From assembly GCA_022577435.1 (NCBI GenBank), contig JAKOON010000115.1:62001-126000 (forward strand): a stretch of 64,000 bases of DNA, written 5' to 3'. The notes below the pieces were generated by a model that was given only the letters and a program-made list of their open reading frames with translations, was not told the origin of the DNA and searched no databases. The stretch is from Embiotoca jacksoni. Its lineage: Eukaryota > Chordata > Actinopteri > Embiotocidae. Below are positions 27,701-43,700 of this stretch, piece after piece (position 1 is the stretch's first letter; each line of letters starts with the position of its first letter). The translations under genes were made by a program, and so were the position numbers.

Positions 27701-29512
27701 CTGTTAACATGTGTTACCAAGTGTTACTATGAGTGTTATCAGGCGTTACCGTGTTACCATGTGTTACCATGTGTTACCATTTGTTACCACTTGGTACCAT
27801 GGGTTACCATATGTTACCACATGGTACCATGTGATACTGTGTTACCACGTGTCATCATGTATTACCATTTTACCATGTGATACTATGTGTTACCATGTGT
27901 AAACATGTTATTTTCTTACCATGTCTGTTATCATGTGTTACCACGTGTTATCATTTTTGACCATGTTCCCACGTGTTACCATGTGTTATCATGTATTACC
28001 ATGTGTTAACATGTGTTACCACGTGTTTTATAATGTGTTACCATGTTACCATGTGATACTGTGTTACCATGTGTAAACATGTGTTATAGTCTTACCATGT
28101 CTGTTATCATGTGTTACAATGCGTGTTATCAGGTATTACCACGTGTCATCATGTATTACCATTTTACCATGTGATACTATGTGTTACCATGTGTAAACAT
28201 GTTATTTTCTTACCATGTCTGTTATCATGTGTTACCACGTGTTATCATTTTTGACCATGTTACCGCGTGTTACCATGTGTTATCATGTATTACCATGTGT
28301 TAACATGTGTTACCATGTGGGTTATCATGTCTTACCATCTGTGTTATCATGTTTCCATCTGTCATCATTTGTTACCACGTGTTACCATTTGTTATCATGC
28401 GTTATCATGCGTGTTACCATGTGTTACCATATGTTATCATGTATTAACATTTGTTAACATATGTTGCCATGTGTGTTATCAGGTGTTACCATGTGTTAAC
28501 ATGTGTTACCATTTGTTGTCATGTGTTATCATGTGTTTCCATGTGTTACCATGTGTAATCATGTCTGTTATCACGTGTTACCATGTGTTATCATGTCTGT
28601 TATCATGTGTTACCATGTGTTTTAACGTGTTACCATGTTACCACGTGTTACCATGTGTTATCATGTATTACCATGTGTGTTATCATGTCTTACCATCTGT
28701 GTTATCATGTTTCCATCTGTCATCATTTGTTACCATGTGTTAACATGTGTTTCCATGTCTGTTATCACGTGTTACCACGTGTTACCACGTGTTATCATGT
28801 ATTACCATGTGTGTTATCATGTCTTACCATCTGTGTTATCATGTTTCCATCTGTCATCATTTGTTACCATGTGTTACCATATGTTATCAAGTGTTACCAT
28901 GTCTGTTATCACGTGGTCCCATCTGTTTTACGATGTGTCAACATATGTTACCATGTGTTATCATGTGTTTCCACCTGTTACCATCTGTTACCATGTGTTA
29001 TCAGGTTTTACCATGTGTTACCATGTGTTACCATGTGTTATCATGTCTGTTATCATGTGTTACCATGTGTTATCATGTGTTACCATGTGTGTTATCCTGT
29101 GTTACCATGTGTTATCATGTATTAACATTTGCTAACATTTGTTACCATGTGTGTTATCATGGTACCATGTGTTACCATGTGTTTTAACGTGTTACCATTT
29201 TCCCACGTGTTACCATGTGTTATCATGTATTACCATGTGTCTTATCATGTCTTACCATCTGTGTTATCATGTTTCCATCTGTCATCATTTATTTGTTACC
29301 ATGAGTTAACATGTGTTTCCATGTCTGTTATCACGTGTTATCATGTTACCATGTTACCACGTGTTACCATGTGTTATCATGTATTACCATGTTTTAACAT
29401 GTGTTACCATCTGTGTTATCATGTTTCCATCTGTCATCATTTGTTACCATGTGTTACCATTTGTTATCAAGTGTTACCATGTCTGTTATCATATGTTAAC
29501 ACGTGTTAACAT

Positions 29513-29649
29513 CGGTAGGTAAGGTTGGTATTTACTTTATTAATCCCCGCGGTGAAATTGTTTCACTACAGCAGCATACAGAAGCAACAAGATAATAATA
29601 GAAATAAAATAATAAAATAATAGAATAGAATAGAATATAGAAAACAAAA
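29513..29649 (+). mobile_element. Embedded retroposon-like fragment, copy 7
   Basis: Matches copy 1 in core, tail and both flanks (left base C before GGTAGG, right AAAAACATGTC). It is the first of three copies spaced 1,988 and 2,006 bp apart. Confidence 0.7.
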
Positions 29650-31500
29650 ACATGTCTTATCATGTGTTACCATGTCTGTTATCACGTGTTACCACGTGTT
29701 ACCACATGTTATCATTTGTTACCATGTTACCAAGTGTTACCATGTGTTATCATGTATTACCATGTGTGTTATCATGTCTTACCATCTGTGTTATCATGTT
29801 TCCATCTGTCATCATTTGTTACCATGTGTTACCATGTTATCATGTGTTACCATGTCTGTTATCATGTGTGACCACGTGTTATCACGTGTTACCATGTTAC
29901 CACGTGTTACCATGTGTTATCATGTTTACCATGTGTTATCATGTGTAACCACGTGTTATTATGCCTTACCATGTGTTATCAGGCGTTACCGTGTTACCAT
30001 GTGATTTCGTGTGGTACAACGTGTTACCGTGTGTTATCATTTGTTATCGTGTGTTACCATGTGTTACCACGTGTTATCATGTGTTATCACGTGTTACCAT
30101 GTGTTACCATGTCTGTTATCATGTGTTACCATGTGTTATCATGTTATCACGTTTTACCATGTTATCATGTGTTACCATTTGTGTTATCAAGTGTTACCAC
30201 GTGTCATCATGTATTACCATTTTACCGTGTGATACTATGTGTTACCATGTGTAAACAGGTTATTTTCTTACCATGTCTGTTATCATGTGTTACCACGTGT
30301 TATCACGTGTTATCATGTATTACCATGTGTTAACATGTGTTACCATGTGTGTTATCATGTATTACCAGGTGTTAACATGTGTTACCATGTGTGTTATCAT
30401 GTCTTACCATCTGTGTTATCATGTTTCCATCTGTCATCATTTGTTACCATGCGTTACCATTTGTTATCATGCGTTATCATGCGTGTTACCATGTGTTACC
30501 ATATGTTACCACTTGGTCCCATGGGTTACCATATGTTACCACATGGTACCATGTGATACTGTGTTACCACGTGTCATCATGTATTACCATTTTACCATGT
30601 GATACTATGTGTTACCATGTGTAAACATGTTATTTTCTTACCATGTCTGTTATCATGTGTTACCACGTGTTATCATTTTTGACCATGTTACCACGTGTTA
30701 CCATGTGTTATCATGTATTACCATGTGTTAACATGTGTTACCACGTGTGTTATCATGTATTACCATGTGTTAACATGTGTTACCATGTGTGTTATCATGT
30801 CTTACCATCTGTGTTATCATGTTTCCATCTGTCATCATTTGTTTCCATGTGTTACCATTTGTTATCATGCGTTATCATGCGTGTTACCATGTGTTACCAC
30901 ATGTTATTATGTATTAACATTCCTTAACATATGTTACCATGTGTGTTATCAGGTGTTACCTTGTGTTAACATGTGTTACCATTTGTTGTCACGTGTTATC
31001 ATGTGTTTCCATGTGTTACCATGTGTTATCATGTCTGTTATCATGTGTTACCATGTGTTATCATGTGTTACCATGTGTGTTATCCTGTGTTACCATGTGT
31101 TATCATGTATTAACATTTGCTAACATTTGTTACCATGTGTGTTATCATGGTACCATGTGTTACCATGTGTTTTAACGTGTTACCATTTTCCCACGTGTTA
31201 CCATGTGTTATCATGTATTACCATGTGTCTTATCATGTCTTACCATCTGTGTTATCATGTTTCCATCTGTCATCATTTATTTGTTACCATGAGTTAACAT
31301 GTGTTTCCATGTCTGTTATCACGTGTTATCATGTGTTACCATGTTACCACGTGTTACCATGTGTTATCATGTATTACCATGTTTTAACGTGTTACCATCT
31401 GTGTTATCATGTTTCCATCTGTCATCATTTGTTACCATGTGTTACCATTTGTTATCAAGTGTTACCATGTCTGTTATCATATGTTAACACGTGTTAACAT

Positions 31501-31637
31501 CGGTAGGTAAGGTTGGTATTTACTTTATTAATCCCCGCGGTGAAATTGTTTCACTACAGCAGCATACAGAAGCAACAAGATAATAATAGAAATAAAATAA
31601 TAAAATAATAGAATAGAATAGAATATAGAAAACAAAA
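31501..31637 (+). mobile_element. Embedded retroposon-like fragment, copy 8
   Basis: Matches copies 1 and 7. The satellite just after it (about 31,690) lacks four bases compared with copy 1, reading CCACGTTATCATG in place of CCACATGTTATCATG. Confidence 0.7.
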
Positions 31638-33506
31638 ACATGTCTTATCATGTGTTACCATGTCTGTTATCACGTGTTACCACGTGTTACCACGTTATCA
31701 TGTGTTACCATGTTACCACGTGTTACCATGTGTTATCATGTATTACCATGTGTGTTATCATGTCTTACCATCTGTGTTATCATGTTTCCATCTGTCATCA
31801 TTTGTTACCATGTGTTACCATGTTATCATGTGTTACCATGTCTGTTATCATGTGTGACCACGTGTTATCACGTGTTACCATGTTACCACGTGTTACCATG
31901 TGTTATCATGTTTACCATGTGTTATCATGTGTAACCACGTGTTATTATGCCTTACCATTTGTTATCAGGCGTTACCGTGTTACCATGTGATTTCGTGTGG
32001 TACAACGTGTTACCGTGTGTTATCATTTGTTATCGTGTGTTACCATGTCTTACCACGTGTTATCACGTGTTACCATGTGTTACCATGTCTGTTATCATGT
32101 GTTACCATGTGTTATCATGTGTTACAATGTGTGAACATGTGTTACCATGTTATCACGTTTTACCATGTTATCATGTGTTACCATTTGTGTTATCAAGTGT
32201 TACCACGTGTCATCACGTATTACCATTTTACCGTGTGATACTATGTGTTACCATGTGTAAACATGTTATTTTCTTACCATGTCTGTTATCATGTGTTACC
32301 ACGTGTTATCACGTGTTATCATGTATTACCATGTGTTAACATGTGTTACCATGTGTGTTATCATGTATTACCAGGTGTTAACATGTGTTACCATGTGTGT
32401 TATCATGTCTTACCATCTGTGTTATCATGTTTCCATCTGTCATCATTTGTTACCATGCGTTACCATTTGTTATCATGCGTTATCATGCGTGTTACCATGT
32501 GTTACCATATGTTACCACTTGGTCCCATGGGTTACCATATGTTACCACATGGTACCATGTGATACTGTGTTACCACGTGTCATCATGTATTACCATTTTA
32601 CCATGTGATACTATGTGTTACCATGTGTAAACATGTTATTTTCTTACCATGTCTGTTATCATGTGTTACCACGTGTTATCATTTTTGACCATGTTACCAC
32701 GTGTTACCATGTGTTATCATGTATTACCATGTGTTAACATGTGTTACCACGTGTGTTATCATGTATTACCATGTGTTAACATGTGTTACCATGTGTGTTA
32801 TCATGTCTTACCATCTGTGTTATCATGTTTCCATCTGTCATCATTTGTTTCCATGTGTTACCATTTGTTATCATGCGTTATCATGCGTGTTACCATGTGT
32901 TACCACATGTTATTATGTATTAACATTCCTTAACATATGTTACCATGTGTGTTATCAGGTGTTACCTTGTGTTAACATGTGTTACCATTTGTTGTCACGT
33001 GTTATCATGTGTTTCCATGTGTTACCATGTGTTATCATGTCTGTTATCATGTGTTACCATGTGTTATCATGTGTTACCATGTGTGTTATCCTGTGTTACC
33101 ATGTGTTATCATGTATTAACATTTGCTAACATTTGTTACCATGTGTGTTATCATGGTACCATGTGTTACCATGTGTTTTAACGTGTTACCATTTTCCCAC
33201 GTGTTACCATGTGTTATCATGTATTACCATGTGTCTTATCATGTCTTACCATCTGTGTTATCATGTTTCCATCTGTCATCATTTATTTGTTACCATGAGT
33301 TAACATGTGTTTCCATGTTTGTTATCACGTGTTATCATGTGTTACCATGTTACCACGTGTTACCATGTGTTATCATGTATTACCATGTTTTAACGTGTTA
33401 CCATCTGTGTTATCATGTTTCCATCTGTCATCATTTGTTACCATGTGTTACCATTTGTTATCAAGTGTTACCATGTCTGTTATCATATGTTAACACGTGT
33501 TAACAT

Positions 33507-33643
33507 CGGTAGGTAAGGTTGGTATTTACTTTATTAATCCCCGCGGTGAAATTGTTTCACTACAGCAGCATACAGAAGCAACAAGATAATAATAGAAATA
33601 AAATAATAAAATAATAGAATAGAATAGAATATAGAAAACAAAA
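33507..33643 (+). mobile_element. Embedded retroposon-like fragment, copy 9
   Basis: This is the block A' counterpart of copy 1, at exactly +32,057, with the same flanks. Confidence 0.7.
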
Positions 33644-34890
33644 ACATGTCTTATCATGTGTTACCATGTCTGTTATCACGTGTTACCACGTGTTACCACA
33701 TGTTATCATGTGTTACCATGTTACCACGTGTTACCATGTGTTATCATGTATTACCATGTGTGTTATCATGTCTTACCATCTGTGTTATCATGTTTCCATC
33801 TGTCATCATTTGTTACCATGTGTTACCATGTTATCATGTGTTACCATGTCTGTTATCATGTGTGACCACGTGTTATCACGTGTTACCATGTTACCACGTG
33901 TTACCATGTGTTATCATGTTTACCATGTGTTATCATGTGTAACCACGTGTTATTATGCCTTACCATGTGTTATCAGGCGTTACCGTGTTACCATGTGATT
34001 TCGTGTGGTACAACGTGTTACCGTGTGTTATCATTTGTTATCGTGTGTTACCATGTGTTACCACGTGTTATCACGTGTTACCATGTGTTACCATGTCTGT
34101 TATCATGTGTTACCATGTGTTATCATGTGTTACAATGTGTGAACATGTGTTACCATGTTATCACGTTTTACCATGTTATCATGTGTTACCATTTGTGTTA
34201 TCAAGTGTTACCACGTGTCATCATGTATTACCATTTTACCGTGTGATACTATGTGTTACCATGTGTAAACATGTTATTTTCTTACCATGTCTGCTATCAT
34301 GTGTTACCACGTGTTATCACGTGTTATCATGTATTACCATGTGTTAACATGTGTTACCATGTGTGTTATCATGTATTACCAGGTGTTAACATGTGTTACC
34401 ATGTGTGTTATCATGTCTTACCATCTGTGTTATCATGTTTCCATCTGTCATCATTTGTTACCATGCGTTACCATTTGTTATCATGCGTTATCATGCGTGT
34501 TACCATGTGTTACCATATGTTATCATGTATTAACATTTGTTAACATATGTTGCCATGTGTGTTATCAGGTGTTACCATGTGTTAACATGTGTTACCATTT
34601 GTTGTCATGTGTTATCATGTGTTTCCATGTGTTACCATGTTTTATCATGTATTAACATTTGATAACATATGTTACCATGTGTGTTATCATGTTACCATGT
34701 GTTACCATGTGTTTTAACGTGTTACCATGTTACCACGTGTTACCATGTGTTATCATGTATTACCATGTGTGTTATCATGTCTTACCATCTGTGTTATCAT
34801 GTTTCCATCTGTCATCATTTGTTACCATGTGTTACCATGTGTTATCAAGTGTTACCATGTCTGTTGTCATATGTTAACACGTGTTAGCAT

Positions 34891-35026
34891 AGGTAGGTAA
34901 GGTTGGTATTTACTTTATTAATCCCCGCGGTGAAATTGTTTCACTACAGCAGCATACAGAAGCAACAAGATAATAATAGAAATAAAATAATAAAATAATA
35001 GAATAGAATAGAATATAGAAAACAGT
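34891..35026 (+). mobile_element. Embedded retroposon-like fragment, copy 10
   Basis: This is the block A' counterpart of copy 2, at +32,057, with the same GTTAGCAT left flank and GTAACATATGTG right flank. Confidence 0.7.
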
Positions 35027-35836
35027 AACATATGTGTTATCATGTGTTACCATGTCTGTTATCACGTGGTCCCATCTGTTATACGATGTGTCAACATATG
35101 TTACCATGTGTTATCATGTGTTTCCATGTGTTATCATGTATTAACATTTGGTAACATATGTTACCATGTGTGTTACCATGTGTTACCATGTGTTTTTACG
35201 TGTTACCATGTTACCACGTGTTACCATGTGTTATCATGTATTACTATGTGTGTTATCATGTTTTACCATCTGTGTTATCATGTTTCCATCTGTCATCATT
35301 TGTTACCATGTGTTACCATGTGTTATCATGTGTTACCATGTCTGTTATCACGTGGTCTCATCTGTTATACGATGTGTCAACATATGTTACCGTGTGTTAT
35401 CATGTGTTTCCACCTGTAACCATCTGTTACCATGTGTTATCAGGTTTTACCATGTGTTACCATGTGTTATCATGTCTTACAATGTTAACATGTGTTACGA
35501 TGTGTGTTATCATGTGTTACAATGTGCTATCATGTGTTACCATATCTGTTTTCATGTGTTGCAACATGTTATCATTTCTTATCATGTGTTATCATGTGTA
35601 ACCATGTGTTTTTATGTCTTACCATGTGTTGTCATGTGTTACCATGTCTGTTATCACGTGGTCCCATCTGTGTTATCATGTGTTACCATGCGTGTTATCA
35701 TGTGTTACCATGTGTTACCATGTGTTACCATGTGTTATCATGTGTTACCATGTGTTACCATCTGTGTTATCATGTGTTATCGTGTTTGTTATCGTGTGGT
35801 ACAATGTGTTACCATGTGTTACCACGTGTTACCACG

Positions 35837-37750
35837 TGTTATCATGTGTTACCATCTTTGTTATCATGTGTTACCATGTCTGTTATCACGTGTTACCACG
35901 TGTTACCACATGTTATCATGTGTTACCCTGTGTTATCATGTGTTACCATGGTATCATGTGTTACCATCTGTGTTATCATGTGTTACCATCTGTGTTATCA
36001 TGTTTCCATCTGTCATCATTTGTTACCATGTGTTACCATGTTTTCATGTGTTATCGTGTTTGTTATCGTGTGATACAATGTGTTAACCTGTGTTATCATG
36101 TGTTACCATGTCTGTTATCATGTGTGACCACGTGTTATCACGTGTTATCGTGTTTGTTATCGTGTGATACAATGTGTTACCATGTTTTACCACTTGTTAC
36201 CACGTGTTATCATGTGTTACCATCTGTGTTATCATTTTTTACCATGTGTTATCATGTGTTGCCATCTGTGTTATCATGTTAGCGTGTGTTGCCATGTCAT
36301 CATGTGTTACCATGTGTTAGCATGTGTTACCATGTCAGTTATCATATGTTGCCACGTGTTGCCATGTGTTATCATGTATTACCATGTTTTAACATGTGTT
36401 ACCATGTGTGTTATCATGTGTTACCATGTGTTATCATGTGTTACCACGTGTGTTATCATGTGTTACCATCTGTTATCATGTATTTCCATTTGTCACCATG
36501 TGTTACCATGTGTTACCATGTGTTACCATGTGTTACCATGCGTTATCATGCGTGTTATCATGTGTTGCCATGTTACCATGTGATACCATGTGTTACCATG
36601 TGTTATCATGTGTTACCATGTGTGTTATCATGTTTACCATGTGTTATCATGTGTTCACATCTGTTATAACGTGTTACCATGTATTATCATCTGTTACCAT
36701 GTGTTAACATGTCTTCCCATTTCTGTTATCATGTGCCACAACATGTTATCATTTTTTACCATGTGTTATCATGTGTAACCATGTGTTACCATGTGTTACC
36801 ATGTGTTATCATGTGTTACCATGTTATCATGTGTTACCATCTTTGTTATCATGTGTTACCATGTCTGTTATCACGTGTTACCACGTGTTACCACATGTTA
36901 TCATGTGTTACCCTGTGTTATCATGTGTTACCATGTTATCATGTGTTACCATCTGTGTTATCATGTGTTACCATCTGTGTTATCATGTTTCCATCTGTCA
37001 TCATTTGTTACTATGTGTTACCATGTTTTCATGTGTTATCGTGTTTGTTATCGTGTGATACAATGTGTTAACCTGTGTTATCATGTGTTACCATGTCTGT
37101 TATCATGTGTGACCACGTGTTATCACGTGTTATCGTGTTTGTTATCGTGTGATACAATGTGTTACCATGTTTTACCACTTGTTACCACGTGTTATCATGT
37201 GTTACCATCTGTGTTGTCATTTTTTACCATGTGTTATCATGTGTTGCCATCTGTGTTATCATGTTAGCGTGTGTTGCCATGTCATCATGTGTTACCATGT
37301 GTTAGCATGTGTTACCATGTCAGTTATCATATGTTGCCACGTGTTGCCATGTGTTATCATGTATTACCATGTTTTAACATGTGTTACCATGTGTGTTATC
37401 ATGTGTTACCATGTGTTATCATGTGTTACCACGTGTGTTATCATGTGTTACCATCTGTTATCATGTATTTCCATTTGTCACCATGTGTTACCATGTGTTA
37501 CCATGTGTTACCATGCGTTATCATGCGTGTTATCATGTGTTGCCATGTTACCATGTGATACCATGTGTTACCATGCGTGTTATCATGTGTTACCATGTGT
37601 GTTATCATGTTTACCATGTGTTATCATGTGTTCACATCTGTTATAACGTGTTACCATGTATTATCATCTGTTACCATGTGTTAACATGTCTTCCCATTTC
37701 TGTTATCATGTGCCACAACATGTTATCATTTTTTACCATGTGTTATCATG
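35837..37750. repeat. Tandem duplication of about 985 bp (block A')
   Basis: This is the counterpart of 3,780-5,693 at +32,057. It has the same internal 10-bp deletion in its second half, so the tandem duplication predates the copying of block A. Confidence 0.85.
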
Positions 37751-40700
37751 TGTAACCATGTGTTATTATGTCTTACCATGTGTTATCGTGTTACCATGCG
37801 TGTTATCATGTGTTACCATGTGTTATCATGTTTCACCATGTCTGTTATCATGTTTTAACACGTGTTACCATGTGTTATCATGTGTTTCCACGTGTTACCA
37901 TGATTGTTGTCAGGCGTTACCGTGTTACCATGTGTTACCACGTGGTACCATGCGTTACCATGTGTTACCATGTGTTATCATGTGTTACCATGTGTTACCA
38001 CGTGGTACCATGGGTTACCATGTGTTACCATGTGTTATAATGTGTTTCCATGTGATACCATGTGTTATCATGCGTTACCATGTTATCATGTGTGTTATCG
38101 TGTGGTACAATGTGTTTCCGTGTGTTATCAATTGTTATCGTGTGTTACCATGTGTTACCACGTGTTATCATGTGTTATCATGTGTTATCATGCATTACAA
38201 GGTGTTATCATGTGTTACCATGTGTTTTATCATGTGTTACCATGTGATACTGTGTTACCATGTGTTTTATAATGTGTTACCATGTGATACTGTGTGCTAC
38301 CATGTGTAAACATGTGTTATAGTCTTACCATGTCTGTTATCATGTTACAATGCGTGTTATCACGTATTACCACGTGTCATCATGTATTACCATTTTACCG
38401 TGTGATACTATGTGTTACCATGTGTAAACATGTTATTTTCTTACCATGACTGTTATCATGTGTTACCACGTGTTATCATGTGTTATCATGTATTACCATG
38501 TGTTAACATGTGTTACCATGTGTTTTAACGTGTTACCATGTTTTATCATGTCTTACAATGTTAACATGTGTTACGATGTGTGTTATCATGTGTTACCACG
38601 TGTTATCATGTGTTACCATATCTGTTTTCATGTGTTACAACATGTTATCATTTCTTATCATGTGTTATCATGTGTAACCATGTGTTTTTATGTCTTACCA
38701 TTTGTTATCATGTGTTACCATGTCTGTTATCACGTGGTCCCATCTGTGTTATCATGTGTTACCATGCGTATTATCATGTGTTACCATGTGTTATCATGTT
38801 TTACCATGTCTGTTAACATGTGTTACCACGTGTTACCATGAGTGTTATCAGGCGTTACCGTGTTACCATGTGTGACCATGTGTTACCATTTCTTACCACT
38901 TGGTACCATGGGTTACCATATGTTACCACATGGTACCATGGGTTACCATGTGTTACCCTGTGTTATCATGTGTTACCATGTTATCATGTGCTACCATCTG
39001 TGTTATCATGTTTCCATCTGTCATCATTTGTTACCATGTGTTACCATGTTTTCATGTGTTACCATGTCTGTTATCATGTGTGACCACGTGTTATCACGTG
39101 TTACCATGTTACCACGTGTTACCATGTGTTATCATGTTTACCATGTGTTATCATGTGTAACCACGTGTTATTATGCCTTACCATGTGTTATCAGGCGTTA
39201 CCGTGTTACCATGTGTTATCGTGTGGTACAACGTGTTACCGTGTGTTATCATTTGTTATCGTGTGTTACCATGTGTTAACACGTGTTATCACGTGTTACC
39301 ATGTGTTACCATGTCTGTTATCATGTGTTACCATGTGTTATCATGTGTTACAATGTGTGAACACGTGCTACCATGTGTATTATCATGTGTTACCATGTGA
39401 TACTGTGTTACCATGTGTTTTATAATGTGTTACCATGTTACCATGTGATACTGTGTTACCATGTGTAAACATGTGTTATAGTCTTACCATGTCTGTTATC
39501 ATGTGTTACAATGCGTGTTATCACGTATTACCACGTGTCATCATGTATTACCATTTTACCATGTGATACTATGCGTTACCATGTGTAAACATGTTATTTT
39601 CTTACCATGTCTGTTATCATGTGTTACCACGTGTTATCATTTTTGACCATGTTACCACATGGTACCATGTGATACTGTGTTACCATGTGTTTTATAATGT
39701 GTTACCATGTTACCATGTGATACTGTGTGTTACCATGTGTAAACATGTTATAGTCTTACCATGTCTGTTATCATGTGTTACCATGCGTGTTATTATGTGT
39801 TACCATGTGTTATCATGTTTTACCATGTCTGTTAACATGTGTTGCCAAGTGTTACTATGAGTGTTATCAGGCGTTACCATGTTACCATGTGTTACCATGT
39901 GTTACCATTTGTTACCACTTGGTCCCATGGGTTACCATATGTTACCACATGGTACCATGTGATACTGTGTTACGACGTGTCATCATGTATTACCATTTTA
40001 CCATGTGATACTATGTGTTACCATGTGTAAACATGTTATTTTCTTACCATGTCTGTTATCATGTGTTACCACGTGTTATCATTTTTGACCATGTTACCGC
40101 GTGTTACCATGTGTTATCATGTATTACCATGTGTTAACATGTGTTACCATGTGTGTTATCATGTCTTACCATCTGTGTTATCATGTTTCCATCTGTCATC
40201 ATTTGTTACCACGTGTTACCATTTGTTATCATGCGTTATCATGCGTGTTACCATGTGTTACCATATGTTATCATGTATTAACATTTGTTAACATATGTTG
40301 CCATGTGTGTTATCAGGTGTTACCATGTGTTAACATGTGTTACCATTTGTTGTCATGTGTTATCATGTGTTTCCATGTGTTACCATGTGTAATCATGTGT
40401 TACCATTGTTACCATCTGTTACCATGTGTTACCATCTGTGCTATCATGTGTTATCGTGTTTGTTATCGTGTGGTACAATGTGTTACCACGTGTTATCATG
40501 TGTTATCATGTGTTGCCATGTGTGTTATCATGTGTTACCACGTGTTATCATGTGTTACCATGTTATCATGTTTTACAATGTCTGTTAACATGTGTTACCA
40601 CCTGTTTCCATGAGTGTTATCAGGCGTTACCGTGTTACCATGTGTTACCATTTGTTACCACTTGGTACCATGGGTGACCATATGTTACCACATGGTACCA

Positions 40701-43700
40701 TGGGTTACCATGTGTTACCCTGTGTTATCATGTGTTACCATGTTATCATGTGTAACCATCTGTGTTATCATGTGTTATAATGTTTGTTATCGTGTGGTAC
40801 AATGTGTTACCATGTGTTACCACGTGTTACCATGTGTTATCATGTGTTGCCAATGTGTTATCATGTTCGCGTGTGTTGCCATGTCATCATGTGTTACCAT
40901 GTGTTAGCATGTGTTACTATGTCAGTTATCATATGTTACCACGTGTTACCATGTGTTATCATGCATTACCATGTTTTAACATGTGTTACCATGTGTGTTA
41001 TCATGTGTTACCATGTGTTATCATGTGTTACCACGTGTGTTATCATGTGTTGCCATCTGTTATCATGTATTTCCATTTGTCATCATGTGTTACCATGTGT
41101 TAACATGTGTTACCATGTGTGTTATCATGTCTTACCATCTGTGTTATCATTTTTCCATCTGTCATCATTTGTTACCATGTGTTACCATTTGTTATCATGC
41201 GTTATCATGCGTGTTACCACGTGTTACCATATGTTATCATGTATTAACATTTGTTAACATATGTTACCATGTGTGTTATCAGGTGTTACCATGTGTTAAC
41301 ATGTGTTACCATTTGTTGTCATGTGTTATCATGTGTTTCCATGTGTTACCATGTGTTATCATGTCTGTTATCATGTGTTACCAGGTGTTATCATGTGTTA
41401 CCATGTGTGTTATCATGTGTTACCATGTGTTATCATGTATTAACATTTGCTAACATATGTTACCATGTGTGTTATCATGTTACCATGTGCTACCATGTGT
41501 TTTAACGTGTTACCATGTTACCACGTGTTACCATGTGTTATCATGTATTACCATGTGTGTTATCATGTCTTAACATCTGTGTTATCATGTTTCCATCTGT
41601 CATCATTAGCTACCATGTGTTTACATGTGTTTCCATGTCTGTTATCACGTGTTACCACGCGTTATCACGTGTTACCATGTTACTACGTGTTACCATGTGT
41701 TATCATGTATTACCATGTTTGTTATCATGTCTTACCATCTGTGTTGTCATGTTTCCATCCGTGATCATTTGTTACCATGTGTTACCATGTGTTATCAAGT
41801 GTTTCCATGTCTGTTAACATGTGTTACCAAGTGTTACTATGAGTGTTATCAGGCGTTACCGTGTTACCATGTGTTACCATGTGTTACCATTTGTTACCAC
41901 TTGGTACCATGGGTTACCATATGTTACCACATGGTACCATGTGATACTGTGTTACCATGTGTTTTATAATGTGTTACCATGTTACCATGTGATACTGTGT
42001 GTTACCATGTGTAAACATGTTATAGTCTTACCATGTCTGTTATCATGTGTTACCATGCGTGTTATTATGTGTTACCATGTGTTATCATGTTTTACCATGT
42101 CTGTTAACATGTGTTGCCAAGTGTTACTATGAGTGTTATCAGGCGTTACCATGTTACCATGTGTTACCATGTGTTACCATTTGTTACCACTTGGTCCCAT
42201 GGGTTACCATATGTTACCACATGGTACCATGTGATACTGTGTTACGACGTGTCATCATGTATTACCATTTTACCATGTGATACTATGTGTTACCATGTGT
42301 AAACATGTTATTTTCTTACCATGTCTGTTATCATGTGTTACCACGTGTTATCATTTTTGACCATGTTACCACGTGTTACCATGTGTTATCATGTATTATC
42401 ATGTGTTAACATGTGTTACCACGTGTGTTATCATGTATTACCATGTGTTAACATGTGTTACCATGTGTGTTATCATGTCTTACCATCTGTGTTATCATGT
42501 TTCCATCTGTCATCATTTGTTTCCATGTGTTACCATTTGTTATCATGCGTTATCATGTATTACCATGTCTGTTATCACGTGGTCTCATCTGTTATACGAT
42601 GTGTCAACATATGTTACCGTGTGTTATCATGTGTTTCCACCTGTAACCATCTGTTACCATGTGTTATCAGGTTTTACCATGTGTTACCATGTATTATCAT
42701 GTCTTACAATGTTAACATGTGTTACGATGTGTGTTATCATGTGTTACAATGTGTTATCATGTGTTACCATATCTGTTTTCATGTGTTGCAACATGTTATC
42801 ATTTCTTATCATGTGTTATCATGTGTAACCATGTGTTTTTATGTCTTACCATGTGTTGTCATGTGTTACCATGTCTGTTATCACGTGGTCCCATCTGTGT
42901 TATCATGTGTTACCATGCGTGTTATCATGTGTTACCATGTGTTACCATGTGTTACCATGTGTTATCATGTGTTACCATGTTATCATGTGTTACCATCTGT
43001 GTTATCATGTGTTATCGTGTTTGTTATCGTGTGGTACAATGTGTTACCATGTGTTACCACGTGTTACCACGTGTTATCATGTGTTACCATCTTTGTTATC
43101 ATGTGTTACCATGTCTGTTATCACGTGTTACCACGTGTTACCACATGTTATCATGTGTTACCCTGTGTTATCATGTGTTACCATGTTATCATGTGTTACC
43201 ATCTGTGTTATCATGTGTTACCATCTGTGTTATCATGTTTCCATCTGTCATCATTTGTTTCCATGTGTTACCATGTTTTCATGTGTTATCGTGTTTGTTA
43301 TCGTGTGATACAATGTGTTAACCTGTGTTATCATGTGTTACCATGTCTGTTATCATGTGTGACCACGTGTTATCACGTGTTATCGTGTTTGTTATCGTGT
43401 GATACAATGTGTTACCATGTTTTACCACTTGTTACCACGTGTTATCATGTGTTACCATCTGTGTTATCATTTTTTACCATGTGTTATCATGTGTTGCCAT
43501 CTGTGTTATCATGTTAGCGTGTGTTGCCATGTCATCATGTGTTGCCATGTGTTAGCATGTGTTACCATGTCAGTTATCATATGTTGCCACGTGTTGCCAT
43601 GTGTTATCATGTATTACCATGTTTTAACATGTGTTACCATGTGTGTTATCATGTGTTACCATGTGTTATCATGTGTTACCACGTGTGTTATCATGTGTTA

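Larger units (their letters stand above)
17735..32057. repeat. Higher-order repeat region between the two A blocks
   Basis: This 14.3-kb stretch contains six of the twelve element copies and is built from related 2.0-2.7-kb units. Segment 17,900-19,100 recurs with a 2,729-bp shift. Segment 19,590-24,200 is a 2,302-bp tandem duplication, followed by a third, more altered copy shifted about 2,072 bp. From about 26,455 to 27,560 it matches 8,800-9,900 in block A (offset about 17,657). From about 29,030 it runs as 1,988/2,006-bp units directly into block A'. No gene is seen. Confidence 0.85.
29030..34522. repeat. Three about 2-kb higher-order units carrying the element
   Basis: Units with shifts of 1,988 and then 2,006 bp carry element copies at 29,513, 31,501 and 33,507. 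The same unit opens the window, where 1-457 matches 2,009-2,465. Copies differ by small indels: the first unit lacks the stretch encoding ACAATGTGTGAACATG near 30,145. This series spans the junction at 32,058, so the array is continuous there. Confidence 0.85.
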